Of a stretch of DNA of 64,000 nucleotides, positions 50,515 to 64,000 are shown piece after piece; the first letter of the stretch is position 1; each line of letters opens with the position of its first letter. This DNA is from Adineta steineri (Eukaryota > Rotifera > Eurotatoria > Adinetida > Adinetidae). Location: positions 212,206-276,205 of the forward strand of contig CAJNOI010000033.1 in assembly GCA_905250115.1 (NCBI GenBank). The letters run 5' to 3'. The translations under genes and the position numbers were made by a program. The notes beneath the pieces are model-generated. The model was not told where the DNA came from. It ran no database searches and saw only the letters and a program-made list of their open reading frames with translations.

Positions 50515-51816
50515 AAATAAATAACCATGTATACGTGTATCTGATAAAAATAAATTTTTCATTTTGTATATTTGGATGAGAAGTCTTTGCATTCGATCGT
50601 CGAAATTAACTTTAAAGAATTAGTCATACTCAATTATGAATCATCATAATACTATAAATAGAGAGAAAATTGAGTGCAATTTCAGATGACTGATGATAGA
50701 TCTTTTTATTGAATAGAATCGTGAAATGTCATCTTATTTTTCAAAAATATCGTTCGAACTAAATGTATGATAAATCAATATGCAAGAACTTTATGTTCAT
50801 ACACGTTATTTTTTGTTCAATTCACAACAGATTGAAATATAGCATGAAGTCTACAGCAATATCGTTTAGAAATGAATGAAAAAATCTTATTCTGACATAT
50901 GTCATACATCTGCAAAATATACATTAAAAAAGACTATTTAAATATGAAAATCTGTTTTATGTCGAATTACTAATATTAATTATTGAGTTATGTTGATTAT
51001 AAATAGAATTATAATATAAATTTCAAGACCATACTGCTTGTTGATTTCATCAAACCAAACTATTGTAATTCGAGAATTTCTTATCGTGTTCAGAAATAAA
51101 CCCATTTAATAAACTAAGTTTCATATATCTTGTTCAACACTTCAGTTCTTTTATTGATCCAAATGAGTACTGGAATAAGGCTTCTGACGTATTGATTAAT
51201 AAATTTTTAGGTTTCGAATCTACATATTACTACTGCAGAATTTGAAAATCGATCTTACCGCATATATTATTAAAATAAAAAGATGTATTGATTATTGAGA
51301 ACTCTACTTTCGGATTAAAAATAAACAATACCAAGACAAAAAAAAGTATTTCGCCAACTGACATACATTATTTACTATTCATATGTGTATGCATATTTAT
51401 TTGTACGAGTCACGGTTAACTAGAAATGTAAATTAGCCAGCATTTTTTTTCTCTTCATATGAGAGTTACATCTAAAATTGAAATATTCTATCATTCAAAC
51501 AATTCATAACGTCGCATAGATTTTGATTTTTACTTTATTAGTATAAAGGTAAACAAAAAAAAAGAAAAATTTCAATACCATTTTACACCTTTTTTCACTC
51601 TATTTCGCTATCTACCCTTCGTATTGTTATTATAACCAAGCTTTTCTTTTCTTTTTTTTTCTCTTTTTTTTCTGTTCATTGTTTAAAACTGTTCGTCAAC
51701 AATTATAAAAATTTGATTAGCTGCTGGATTTAAAAGCTTCTAACTGTAACTTTTAAAACAAAATGGAAATAATTGAATATAATTTCAATTAATAACTACA
51801 ATCTTTTTGTATACCA
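50515..51816. other. Gene-free intergenic stretch
   Basis: About 1.3 kb of AT-rich DNA without a supported gene or a repeat with defined ends. A TTTTCTTTTC-rich pyrimidine tract lies near 51.64-51.68 kb, 140 bp before the next start codon. Confidence 0.5.
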
Positions 51817-52485
51817 ATGAAGTCAGCATCTGCGCATAAAGATTTTACTGATCATAGTTCGGTAGGAACTATATCATCATATAGTATGTGGTCGACATCA
51901 AGTAAACCAAGTATGGCAACAACTTATATGGATGGAGCTACGATTCAAGAACGTCATGATCGTTTATATCGAATGAGAGACTCATTTCCTAAAGGAAAAG
52001 GTCGACCCAAATCATTTAATGTAGCCGAAAAGAAATTGGTAATTATATTTCTTAAATAATTTTTAAATTTATCTCTATCTAATATATATACATAGAATGT
52101 ATGTAATACATATATCGCTTTATTACCAACAGAATCACCGGAAAAATCTCGATCGGTTGCATCATCCGCTAAAACGAGAACAACAGAAACTGATTTATCG
52201 TATAAAAATGCTGATATTCGAAATAAACGTTTATTAAGTGCAGCTATAGTTGATGATAAAAATGAACCAAAATATTATACTTCCTATACAACACCACATA
52301 CAAATAATGCTTGGATACGACGACATAAATCTATGAATGAATCTTATTTATTAAGTAATTTATTACGTGATCATACATATAGAGAAAAACTTTTACTTAA
52401 AAAATGTTCATATCAACAATTACTTGGATATCCATCATCATCCGCAACTTCTTCATTAATTAAATTTAAACAAAATAATTGTTAA
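51817..52485 (+). CDS. Conserved-looking 203-residue protein of unknown function
   Basis: Two exons (51817-52038 and 52096-52485) join in phase to 203 residues. The protein is hydrophilic with no signal peptide or membrane segment. The N-terminal third is Ser/Thr-rich (SSYSMWSTSSKPSMATTYMD) and leads into ERHDRLYRMRDSFPKGKGRPKSF. The C-terminal half has the Tyr/Arg-rich, short-helix look of small axonemal (CFAP or microtubule inner protein type) proteins, for example NNAWIRRHKSMNESYLLSNL. I do not recognise the family; the axonemal idea rests on composition and on MEIG1 lying next door. The stop is followed after 222 bp by the CK1 start. Confidence 0.72.
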
Positions 52486-52589
52486 TATAGATTTTTTTTT
52501 CTGTTTTTTTTTAAATTTTATTAAATGAAATAATGCGCGTGTGAAAAAAACAACGAATTTATTTTTTATTTATTTATTTTAATCACGTC

Positions 52590-52591
52590 AG
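52590..52591 (+). promoter_or_regulatory. Splice-acceptor-like AG upstream of CK1 start
   Basis: A T-rich run (about 52556-52580) followed by AATCACGTCAG at 52591 looks like a 3' splice site. No 5' exon with matching phase and an ATG was found in the 106 bp between the previous stop codon and this site. It may be the acceptor for a spliced leader or the end of a 5'-UTR intron that starts farther upstream. Confidence 0.4.
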
Positions 52592-52707
52592 CAACAACAA
52601 CAGAAACAGTTGAGTCTACTGGGACTCAGTCTCAAACACAGATTAATGATGATACTTATGTTGCAGACGAAGAAGGAGGAGGAGGAGAAGAAGAAGAAGA
52701 ATTGGAT

Positions 52708-54509
52708 ATGACTGGACGTATTGTAGCTGATAATTATCGAATACAAACGAAATTAGGTGCAGGATCGTTTGGACAAGTTTATCTATGTGAACATATTCAT
52801 TCTCATGAACAATGGGCAATGAAAATTGAATTACATAATATGAATAATAATCCTCAATTATTAATTGAAGTAGATGATTATATTTAGTTTTTTAAATTTT
52901 TTTGATAAATTTTGTGTATAGCATAAAATCTATACAATACTTGAAAATTCGAAAGGCTTTCCTAAAGTTGATTATTATGGTAGTGAAGGAACATTTGATA
53001 TTCTTGTTATTGAATTATTAGGTCCTTCATTAGAAGATTTATTTAATTATTGTAATAGAAAATTTACATTAAAAACAGCTTTAATGCTTGTTGATCAAAT
53101 GATTTCGAGAATTGAATATGTTCATACATGTCATCTTATTCATCGAGATATTAAACCGGGTTACGATCGTTTTTGGGCTGTAATGAAAATAAGATTCAAT
53201 TTCTATTTTAGATAATTTTTTAATGGGTATTAAATCGACGGGTAATATTGTTTATATAATTGATTTTGGTCTTTCAAAACGGTATAGAGATCCAGAATCA
53301 CTTGTACATATACCTTGGAAAAGCAATAAAAGTCTTACAGGTATTTCATTTCTCTAAAAAAAAGGAATTTGAAGATTTCTGTTATACACCAAAGACGCTA
53401 GTAAAATTAATTCAAAAAGTAGTATACATGGATGTTTAGAAAAATGTAAGCGTTGACAGTAGATCAGAGTGATAAATTCTTCTTATGTAGGAATCCGTTG
53501 AATGTCTCATCTATACTGTCAATTTAGTATGTGTGATTTACACATCTACCAAATAGAGACCTGCATGGAGTCAAGTAAATTTCATGTCAATAATTCAACT
53601 TTAACGTTAAAAATTATTTAAGTTCATAGTTTTGTTGTACGACATTTTCTCTACCAAATTATGTATTTTGAAGGATAAGTCGATGCTTTGTTGAACCTCA
53701 CCAACACAAAAGAAAATCGGAGTCACTTTCGACTCCGACTTTTTCTGTATTTTATTTTGATTTGTTAGACGCGATAAGAAGTCTGCCGATCCTTCAAAAT
53801 ACCTAGTTTTATAGAGAAAATGTCGTACAACAAAACTACAAGCTGAAATAATTTTTAACGTTAAAGTTGAATTATTAACATGCAACTTACTTGACTCCGA
53901 AAATGATTCCGTGCAGGTCCCTACTACCAAAATACTTATTCGAAATAAAGATTGATACTATCGTTGTAAACATTTCACAGCTCTTATATGCAGAGCGAAT
54001 GATTATTCTAGAGAGTTTTCTTTTCTCCGTAATCTCGATATCATTTGAAAAATTCTTGTCATTAATCAATGTTAGGTACTGCTCGATATGCATCAATTAA
54101 TGCACATAAAGGTACAGAACAATCACGACGTGATGATTTAGAAGCTATAAGTTATGTATTCATGTATTTTATAATGGGTACATTACCATGGCAAGGTTTA
54201 CAAGCAACAGCAAAAAAAGCTAAATTTGAACGTATTGCAGAGATGAAAATGAAAATAACACCTGAACAACTATGTAGAAATTATCCAAAAGAATGTGTTT
54301 TATTTCTTAAATATTGTCGTACACTTGCATATGATAATCGACCAGATTATGATTATCTAAGACATTTATTTCGTTATTTACTCTATCAAAAAGGTGAACA
54401 ATATGATTATGAATATGATTGGATTATTTCACATAGACAGAAACAATTATCTCCGATGAATAAAATGAATTATAATGAAGGTGAAACTTCTGTTGTATCC
54501 AATCAATAA
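52708..54509 (+). CDS. Casein kinase 1-like Ser/Thr kinase
   Basis: Four exons (52708-52869, 52922-53159, 53212-53340, 54076-54509) give 320 residues, almost all kinase domain. The Gly loop is [10 protein letters not shown], the ATP lysine is in WAMKIE, the catalytic loop HRDIKPDNFL spans the exon 2/3 junction, and [11 protein letters not shown] follows. The CK1 signature replaces the usual APE motif: [25 protein letters not shown], then LPWQGL. The family phosphorylates primed or acidic sites in Wnt, clock and vesicle pathways. It is a divergent CK1 alpha/delta-type member with only a short C-terminal tail. The frame is open and acidic for 38 codons before the ATG, so an upstream start through another exon is possible. 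Intron 3 holds a foldback element. Confidence 0.9.
53554..53923. mobile_element. Foldback element in CK1 intron 3
   Basis: Arms at about 53556-53655 and 53815-53922 are inverted copies (AGACCTGCA... and ...TGCAGGTCCCT), with small indels between them. The flanks carry an 8-bp direct repeat CTACCAAA (53546-53553 and 53924-53931), a likely target duplication. No open frame is seen. Confidence 0.72.
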
Positions 54510-54947
54510 TGACAGTCAATCAAATGTTCTTTTATCATAATTCACTAATGTCTGTGTCGTACTTTTGATTGAATACAATATTCTCATTTGAACATTCTAG
54601 TGTTTAATTAAATATTTAAATTATATTTTCTAAAAAAAGAACTATGAACTTGATTTTATCATGAATAACTAGTCGATCTGTTGATAAAGACCAGAAATGT
54701 GTGGTGATTTTTATAATTATATAAACATACTTTTGTCCATAAATAACTTCGAATAATTCAAAAATCATTTCTACCTCCGTTCTTTTGGCATGTCTGTATA
54801 AAAGCAATTATGTAGAATGTTCTTGTTTTTTCCAAGAAGAAAATTAATTGATTTTCAAGGGTTCTTTTAACCCAGCCAGAAATTTAATATAAATATAGAT
54901 GATTGTGTGTTACATACAGAGATTTAATCGTCGATTTTCCGACAATA

Positions 54948-56514
54948 ATGTTATTTTTGGTGCTGGTCGCCTTTGTTACCATGCTGGGCATGAGTATTGC
55001 TCGTCAAAAAGTAAGTATCTCTATTTGATATTTTGAACATTATAAATTTTTATATTATTTAGCGTTCGAAAGATGCAAATGAAACTTCATCAACAACAAC
55101 AGTTCCTTGGGGTCCACGTCCATGGCCAATAGTAGGTAATCTTCTTCAATTGGGTTATCGTCCATATGAAACAATTTATCGCTGGTCGAAAATGTCGAAA
55201 TATGGGCCAATATTTCGTCTTCGTCTTGGTTCACAAACAGTTGTTGTTCTCAATTCAGCTGAAGTTATTCGTGAAGCTTTACATGATCATAGTGAAGCAT
55301 TTGCTGGTCGTCCATATCTTTATATTATCAATGAAACACTTCATGGCAAAGGTGTTATATCAGCTCCATATGGTCGAGAATTTAATGATCATAAAAAATT
55401 TTTAATAAAAAATTTCAATCGATTTGGTCGTCGAAGAAGATCATCATTAGAAAGTGGTTGTTTAGATGAAATACGTTTAGTAGCTGAAAAATTACGAGAA
55501 AAACAAACATCACCATTTCATATTGGTAATATGTTAAGTCAAATATCAGGTAATAATATTTGTACACTTACATTTGGTCGATATTTTGAAACAATGGATA
55601 TAACAAGTTTATTTGATAAACTTAATGAAAATTTTAATGATACAGCAACAATAGCATGTTTTAATTTTCTCCCATTTACGCGTCGATTTAAAACAAATAT
55701 ATTTGATAATGTTAATGATTCAAATCGTGTCATACAAAAATTAGTTAAAGAACGTGAAACAAATTTTGAATCCGATGATGTTAACAATATTGTTGATGCT
55801 TATTTAGATCAAATGGGAAAACAACGAAATTTTTCCAAAGCAAATCTTGATTCATTAGTACAAGATTTATTTGTTGCTGGTACGGAAACAGTATCAAATA
55901 CACTTAATTGGACAATATTTTATATTGTATCACATCCACATGTTCAAAAACAAATTCATGAAGAAATTGATCGTTTTATTGGAAAAGATCGAGCACCATG
56001 TGAAAAAGATCGTACACAAATGAATTATATTGAAGCTGTTTTACTTGAATCAATGCGTTGTCATTGTGCAGGACCAATATTATTACCACGAGCAACAACA
56101 CATGATATTACATTTAAAAATCATTTTATTCCAAAGGATACATTTATACTTGTTAATATGTGGTCAGCTATGAAAGATGAAGAACAATGGCCTGAACCAG
56201 AAAAATTTCAACCGGAAAGATTCTTAGATGAAAATCATAATCTACAAAATGTAAATCATCCAGCAATGATGCCATTTAGTCTTGGTAAACGGGCTTGTAC
56301 AGGTAAATAGTTACTTTATAAAAAAAAATTTTTAAATTATTTTATTTTACTAGGTGAACAAATTGCAAAAGTACAATTATTTTTAATATTAGTCAGTTTA
56401 TTTCAAAAATTTGAATTTTCCTTTGCTGATGGATGGGTACCAAAAGATCTTTGCGGTCAACCTGGCTTTACACTTCGACCACCTAATTGTCAATATCAAG
56501 CTTCTGTTCGTTAA
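54948..56514 (+). CDS. Cytochrome P450, CYP2-type
   Basis: Exons 54948-55010, 55063-56302 and 56354-56514 encode 487 residues. A hydrophobic anchor (first about 20 residues) is followed by the Pro-rich hinge PWGPRPWPIVGN. The I-helix oxygen-binding motif is AGTETVSNT (293-301), the K-helix ExxR is Glu350-Ser-Met-Arg353, PERF follows, and the heme loop FSLGKRACTG has the axial Cys433. It is a microsomal monooxygenase; wording is nearest the CYP2 clan, e.g. CYP2U/2J. Substrate cannot be told. The large second exon is unusual for the window. The gene converges with the ATP synthase alpha gene 444 bp away. Confidence 0.94.
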
Positions 56515-56958
56515 ATGAATATTTACCTTTTTTTCCCCTCTCTCCCATATCATATCATTTTATTATAATCTCGAATTACTTGTTATTTTATTAAACAAGC
56601 GAATAATTAATTTATCTTATTTTAAATTAAAATATTAATCTCGCATATATATATATATTATAAATAATATCTTCAATGTTTTTGTTTTTTATTTTATTTT
56701 TATATGGCGGAAGGAGAGAGAGAGAGAGAGAAAGAAAGAGAAAAAAAAAGACAAATATGCCAAATTAAACTATAGAAAAGACAATGAAGAAGCAACAGGT
56801 AGTACAAACGAAAATAAGGATATACTGTCTGGACAGATTACAAATCTAATACATAGTCTTATTGTATCTTCTTCAAAATCCGGAAAGAAAAAGCCATGTC
56901 GCTACTTAAAATTTAAAAAGAAAAAATGACATAGTCATAGTGATTGTATAATATGAAT
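56515..56958. repeat. Convergent intergenic spacer with GA microsatellite
   Basis: This is the space between two convergent genes and probably holds both 3' UTRs. An (AG)n/(AAAG)n run lies at about 56713-56750 and an (AT)n run at about 56645. No gene is seen. Confidence 0.55.
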
Positions 56959-59132
<2,174 letters not shown>

Positions 59133-59263
59133 GTTTTTATTTCCAGATGATGTTGGTAGAAATTATTTGCAAAAAAAAAGAAAACAATATGTTATGTACC
59201 GAAGAATTACGCACAACAGAGGCTTCAAGGAATGATCAATGAAAGACAAAATAAAATGATTTT

Positions 59264-59363
59264 NNNNNNNNNNNNNNNNNNNNNNNNNNNNNNNNNNNNN
59301 NNNNNNNNNNNNNNNNNNNNNNNNNNNNNNNNNNNNNNNNNNNNNNNNNNNNNNNNNNNNNNN
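59264..59363. other. Assembly gap of 100 N
   Basis: A 100-N placeholder between the ATP synthase alpha start (131 bp away) and the NTPDase 3' end. The last NTPDase codons and 3' UTR are lost in it. The adjacent (GTT)n bases at 59364 suggest that a repeat broke the assembly. Confidence 0.95.
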
Positions 59364-61807
59364 GTTGTTGTTGTTTTTATTAATTGTTTTCTTCGACAAA
59401 ATAAATAACTTGTAAAAAGAAGAAATATTAACGCAATTGTTGCAATTATTAATGAACTTATTAACCAGCCAACAAAACTTTTCTTGGTTATTATTCGTTC
59501 ACGATATTCAGCGGGAATGTAATTTGTTTGATTTATCATATATCCAAGTGTCCAACCAACTTTACCTGATGGCAAATTTTGAGCAACACTTAATCGTTTT
59601 AAATCATCACCTTTAAAACCAATACCATATGTTAATAAAAGCCATATATATGTAGCATCAAAGCATAAATTTCGTTTATATGCTTCAGTAACGTTTGTCA
59701 TTTGTTCTTGTTCATATAGTATTGAATATTCAGTTTCACACTAGATGAAAAAGTTAAATTTTAGAAAGATTATTCATTCAATAAAAAATAAAATCATTGG
59801 AGATTTGAAAAGAAATTTTCGATTATATGTATATATTTAATAAAATTCTCTAAGGTAATATATTTAATAAAAGCAAGAAAAAACTTGTGATGTAAACAGA
59901 TTTGTTTTCTTCTTCTTCTTCTATACTTAGATGTGATCGAAAAAAAATATTAAATTTCTACTTACTACACTGTTAAGACGTTGAGCAAATTCTTCTTGTG
60001 GGAAATCTTTAAAGTCATATCGCTCAAGTGACTTATTTTTAGTTTTTGACATACCTAAAAATATCAATATTTTGTTTTCTATTATTTTTTCTTAATAAAA
60101 AACAACTTACCAAAAGCAAGACTATTAAATACATAATAATATCCCGATAAACCAATAAAACGTATATTTGATGGTATATACGGTTGAAATGCATGATCAA
60201 ATGTACAATATTCTTGTTTATATGAACAATTAAATTTTTTATCATTACGTTTAGTATCAAATAAATTAATAAGAAGTTGACGACATTGACTATAATTTCC
60301 TGTTCCAACGAAGGTCAATGGTGCTTTATTGATATAATTAATCAACTTTTGTTTTTCATTAACTGTACATGGTGAACTAAAAATTTGAGTTAGTGGTAGC
60401 GTTTGATTGAAACCAGGAACGAAACATGGATCATCTATAGAAGGACTTGCTGAACTTGAAAATATTTTTGGATTTGTATCGATAGCAGCAGTGAGAAGAC
60501 GAGCTCGATGACGTTTTAATCCTTCATTTTTACCCCAACATAAATAACTATGCGCATATGGATTATATGTATTGCCAAATAAAGAAATATTAGCTGAAAA
60601 TTTATCTGGAACGGGTTCATTATTAATAGTTTTATTATCTAAATAAAAAAAATTATATTTTTTCTCGAAAGAATAAACAAAGCAAATCTTACAAGTAAAT
60701 GTAACTTGAGTTGAAGCACCACCTAAATCAAGTACACCAATCATATCGGCATCAAGTTCGTTTTTTGGTTGAATTTTTTTCTGTGCATGTCGATGAGTTA
60801 TCTTTTCTAATAAAACATTTGTTGTTATCCAACCATCAATAGCTTCTTCTATACCCGATAATATTCGTACCTGTAATAAATTGATCAAAATATTCTATTT
60901 TTTGTTTATATTAATCAACAAGAATAAACATTCGTTGATAATGAAGCACGCATTAGACACTTTGACTATATTAATAACAAAAACGCGACATATTAAATAT
61001 AAACTAACCAAAAACAAAATCTATTTTTAACTTAAAACATAGCTATCGGAAGTTTGACATTCCTCAATAACTTCTGATATTACTGTATTTTACTCTAATG
61101 TTTACGCAAATCAACATCAATCATTTCTCATTTCTAAAGTATAGATTGATTATAGATATAATATTTCTGTCATCTTAAATGTTGATATATGTTTATGACA
61201 AATATGACGAATAGTTTTTATTACTACATATAGAAAAAAACATGTTATTTACTTGTCGAGCAACAACAAATTGAAATGGTGATCTTGAAAATATATCACG
61301 TATTGTTTCCAATATTTGTCTTCCTGCTTTTACATCACGCTTATTTAATAAACGCATACCAGCTGTTGCACCAAGAAATATTGGTGAAAATTTGTAACGA
61401 TTTGCTGGAATTCTTTCTATAGCTTCTGTTAAACATGGTCGAAAATAATCTTCTAATTTATTAAGATTTTTTTCAAAATCAGATATAGCTTTAAGTTTAG
61501 TTGTTTCGCCTTTTATTGGATCCTTATATCTTATTGTGTCTAATTGACAAACAAAAAGTTCATTGACTGTTGATGTTGTACCTAAACCATTAGATTTATC
61601 AGCTGGCCAATAATAAACAAACATTTCTGTATGTGAACTACCAGCATCAAATACAATTGCATAATTAACAAATGGTGTTAAACGTGTATGATAAATGCTT
61701 ATTAAATAAATCATAAGTATAATAGCAAATATAAATATTGCAAATACAACACCTTGTAAAAATCTTATTAGAGAACGTATATTATATCGTCGTTTTTGAA
61801 CTTCCAT
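59364..61807 (-). CDS. ENTPD: Ectonucleoside triphosphate diphosphohydrolase, CD39-like (3' end missing)
   Basis: Exons 61807-61253, 60870-60693, 60638-60111, 60054-59966 and 59740-59364 give about 575 visible residues. One membrane segment lies near the N-terminus (about 17-38) and one near the C-terminus (WLISSLIIATIALIFLLFTS), the layout of cell-surface NTPDases 1/2/3/8. The apyrase-conserved regions are clear: ACR1 DAGSSHT (54-60), ACR2 GATAGMR (146-152), ACR3 SGIEEAIDGWITTN (190-203), ACR4 LDLGGASTQ (232-240), and the late VGWTLGYM...TNYIPAE segment. Several Cys pairs and NxS/T sites fit an ectodomain. It hydrolyses extracellular ATP/ADP. ACR3 has Ala where most members have Gly after the catalytic EE. 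The stop codon lies in the gap, soon after the basic cytoplasmic CRRKQ. Confidence 0.93.
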
Positions 61808-64000
61808 AATTAAGATAAGATTTTCTTACTTCTAAAATATAGAACAAAAAAAATACGAGTTTTTATAAGTGATGAAAATCTATTTTATCTTTATCGATAA
61901 AATAAAGATTAATGACATTTCGATTTATAACATGTCGCTATTTTATAAGTAGAACAATTAATAGCATATATAAACAATACATATCTGTCTGTTGAATTAG
62001 TGTTGTAATTCTGTCTTCTCATAATCATCTATATTTGATCTATCTAGACAAAGTAATATGAGATTGAAGAATAAATAATACTGTGTAATACTTTTCTATT
62101 ATTTTTCTCTAATGATTGCAAAAAATCAGTTATTTCTTACCTTAATAAGATTATACAAACTTTATGATTAATATCGAAATAGTGTTCTATATTCTATTCT
62201 TTCTTACTATTGAATGAATACGAAGTAACTTATAAATACTTAATCTTCTATCGGTAATTTTATAGATTAATATTTGTCATCTCAAAGAAAAAAAATAAGA
62301 AAAAGAAAATATTGTTTTCTATTGCTCATGTTAAAAAAATATTTTTGTCTCGTATTCTCACCTTCACGGTAGGGAAATCTTGTATTATAGTATTCTCTTG
62401 AGAGACATAGTTGACATATTATCAAACGATGTGATGCACGAGAAAGTGTTTGTTTTCTAGTATTCGATCTATGTAGTCTAACAGGCGTAGATTGTTCTTT
62501 TTTCTCTTATATATATATATATACGTATGTATGTATGTATGTGTATATACTTTCTCAGATGTATATTCTAAACACGAACGGAAATACACAAGAGAATCGT
62601 ATGACGAAACATTCAACTAATATATATGTAGTCAGTGTTTCTAAATAATAAACATTATATACACATATATACAAGCACATGCGTAAACATGTGCCGGATT
62701 TTATGCGATTCCGACACAATTCGTATGACGTAAACGATCTCATTAGTAATGAGTAAATAATATAATACATTAACATAAAATTTACTAAAGCTTTTAGTTC
62801 AAATCATTGTCAACAATACGAGATCTAGGTCATCTATTTTTAATAAATAGAATCATACGTTTTAACACGAAATAGATTAACAAAACAAAGTACTAATGTA
62901 TAGTCAATGACTCTAAATCAATGCATTTAATTCAATATATTTTAAAAGGAAATAAATGTAAGTTTTTTTTTAAATAATAAATGATCTAATTGTATTATTC
63001 ATATAGTTAAATTTTCTAATATCTCATGGACTGTATTGAGAAGCATGCTAAACTATTATCAGCATTAAATAATCTTACACAACGGCTGTGTAAATATAGC
63101 ATTAGATGTCTAGCAAAAACATGTACAATCCGTTATCTAAGATTCAAGAATATTGACAATCAATAGATGGTCTATTAACACTATCTTTCCTCAATGTCAT
63201 TAACTAAACATCCAGATGCAATTAGAAAGTTTTTCGGAATAATATATATATATATAAATCATGGATAATCAATTTTAAATCAACTGTATAATGCTTGAAG
63301 ATTTATATATACAGCTAATTAAAAAAAAAATAAACGAGACTAAACAAGAAATATTCATCTTATATATATAAAAAAGAAACCAAGAGCATTTAAAGAACTA
63401 TGATAAGAAGAAAAAAATATACATTATCATGGACTACAACAGAATGTTTTTGTTGAGAAATAGAATTCTAATTAAGTAAAAGAAACCTATTAAATGATTA
63501 TCAAGAACATCAAGTCTATATTCAGAATACTTATCTTACCTATAATCAATTTTCTATTAGATAAGATGATTGTATATCTATCTAACTTTGATCAAATTAT
63601 GTATATTTCATGTAGCTTATTTATTCTGTAAATAATAATAAGAAATAAATGAATAGTCACTCTTATTTGTTAGTTTTTATATATGCTAATTAAAGATTAC
63701 CACAATATTATGGTCTTCTATAGGTATCGTAACATTTTTTCATGTGTTTTTTATTATATGTAATGGTAAAATAACTACTGCAGAGTTTATCAATTGATCT
63801 ATTGGTCATAAATATCACAGAAAATCGATTGATATTGCATATTAATCTTCTATTCAAATTAATGTTTATAGGAATTCTTTTTTTTATTCGATAAAAATTA
63901 CAAAGATAAACATTAGTGTTATATATTTATTTAAACAAAAACGAAAAGAATAAGAAAAACTTCTATACAATTACTTATCTGTATAATCTATGCACATCAC
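61808..64000. other. Gene-free right end
   Basis: No gene is supported in the last 2.2 kb. The first few hundred bases should be the NTPDase promoter and 5' UTR. A mixed (AT)n/(GTAT)n microsatellite lies at about 62509-62550 and an (AT)n run near 63242. Short open frames at 62.4-62.8 kb read through this simple sequence and are not credible. Confidence 0.5.

Noticed and set aside
54948-56514. Horizontal transfer of the P450 gene because of its large single exon
   Set aside because: Base composition and codon choice match neighbours, it has two ordinary introns, and the sequence reads as an animal CYP2-clan enzyme.

Overview
The window is AT-rich nuclear DNA from an animal. Nearly all genes are split by short introns (mostly about 50-70 nt, starting gtaag/gtaaat and ending tttag), and most junctions below were confirmed because the reading frame and the family homology continue across them. 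The gene set is metazoan (GOLPH3, NUDT9, CDC20, an aminergic GPCR, PPIP5K, NDUFAF5, a six-PDZ scaffold, MEIG1, CK1, a CYP2-type P450, ATP synthase alpha, an ectonucleotidase). Base composition, compact introns, small DNA-transposon remnants and possible trans-splice acceptors would fit a bdelloid rotifer or another small invertebrate. That placement is inference; no marker gene here proves it.

Left part (1-29.7 kb): plus-strand genes for GOLPH3 (1.3-3.3 kb), a NUDT9-type ADP-ribose hydrolase (4.2-6.1 kb), a CDC20-type APC/C activator (6.6-9.2 kb), a histamine-H1-like amine GPCR (11.6-14.2 kb), a complete PPIP5K/VIP1 inositol pyrophosphate kinase-phosphatase (15.9-23.6 kb), NDUFAF5 (24.4-25.9 kb, 3' end lost in a 100-N gap) and a multi-PDZ scaffold (26.0-29.7 kb, 5' end lost in the same gap). 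Several introns carry non-autonomous transposons or long foldback inverted repeats.

Middle part (29.7-50.3 kb): gene-poor and dominated by a tandem segmental duplication. Copy 1 is about 30.84-43.71 kb and copy 2 about 43.78-50.25 kb. Each copy holds one minus-strand gene of an unrecognised single-pass membrane protein family, built of two tandem modules with basic RRRRR-type clusters and CxxCG motifs. The duplication breakpoint fell in exon 1 of MEIG1, leaving a truncated, nonsense-mutated MEIG1 fragment at the end of copy 1 and the intact gene at the end of copy 2. After the duplication, copy 1 gained a mariner-like foldback element and a TTAA-flanked piggyBac-like element; the matching empty sites are still visible in copy 2.

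Right part (50.2-64 kb): intact MEIG1, a 203-residue protein of unknown function and a casein-kinase-1-like kinase lie close together on the plus strand, the last two only 222 bp apart (possible operon). A plus-strand cytochrome P450 follows, then convergent minus-strand genes for mitochondrial ATP synthase alpha and an NTPDase (CD39-like) whose 3' end runs into a second 100-N gap. No gene was seen in 61.8-64 kb. The genes are mostly unrelated housekeeping and signalling functions; the only functional grouping suggested by position is the MEIG1/203-aa/CK1 cluster.
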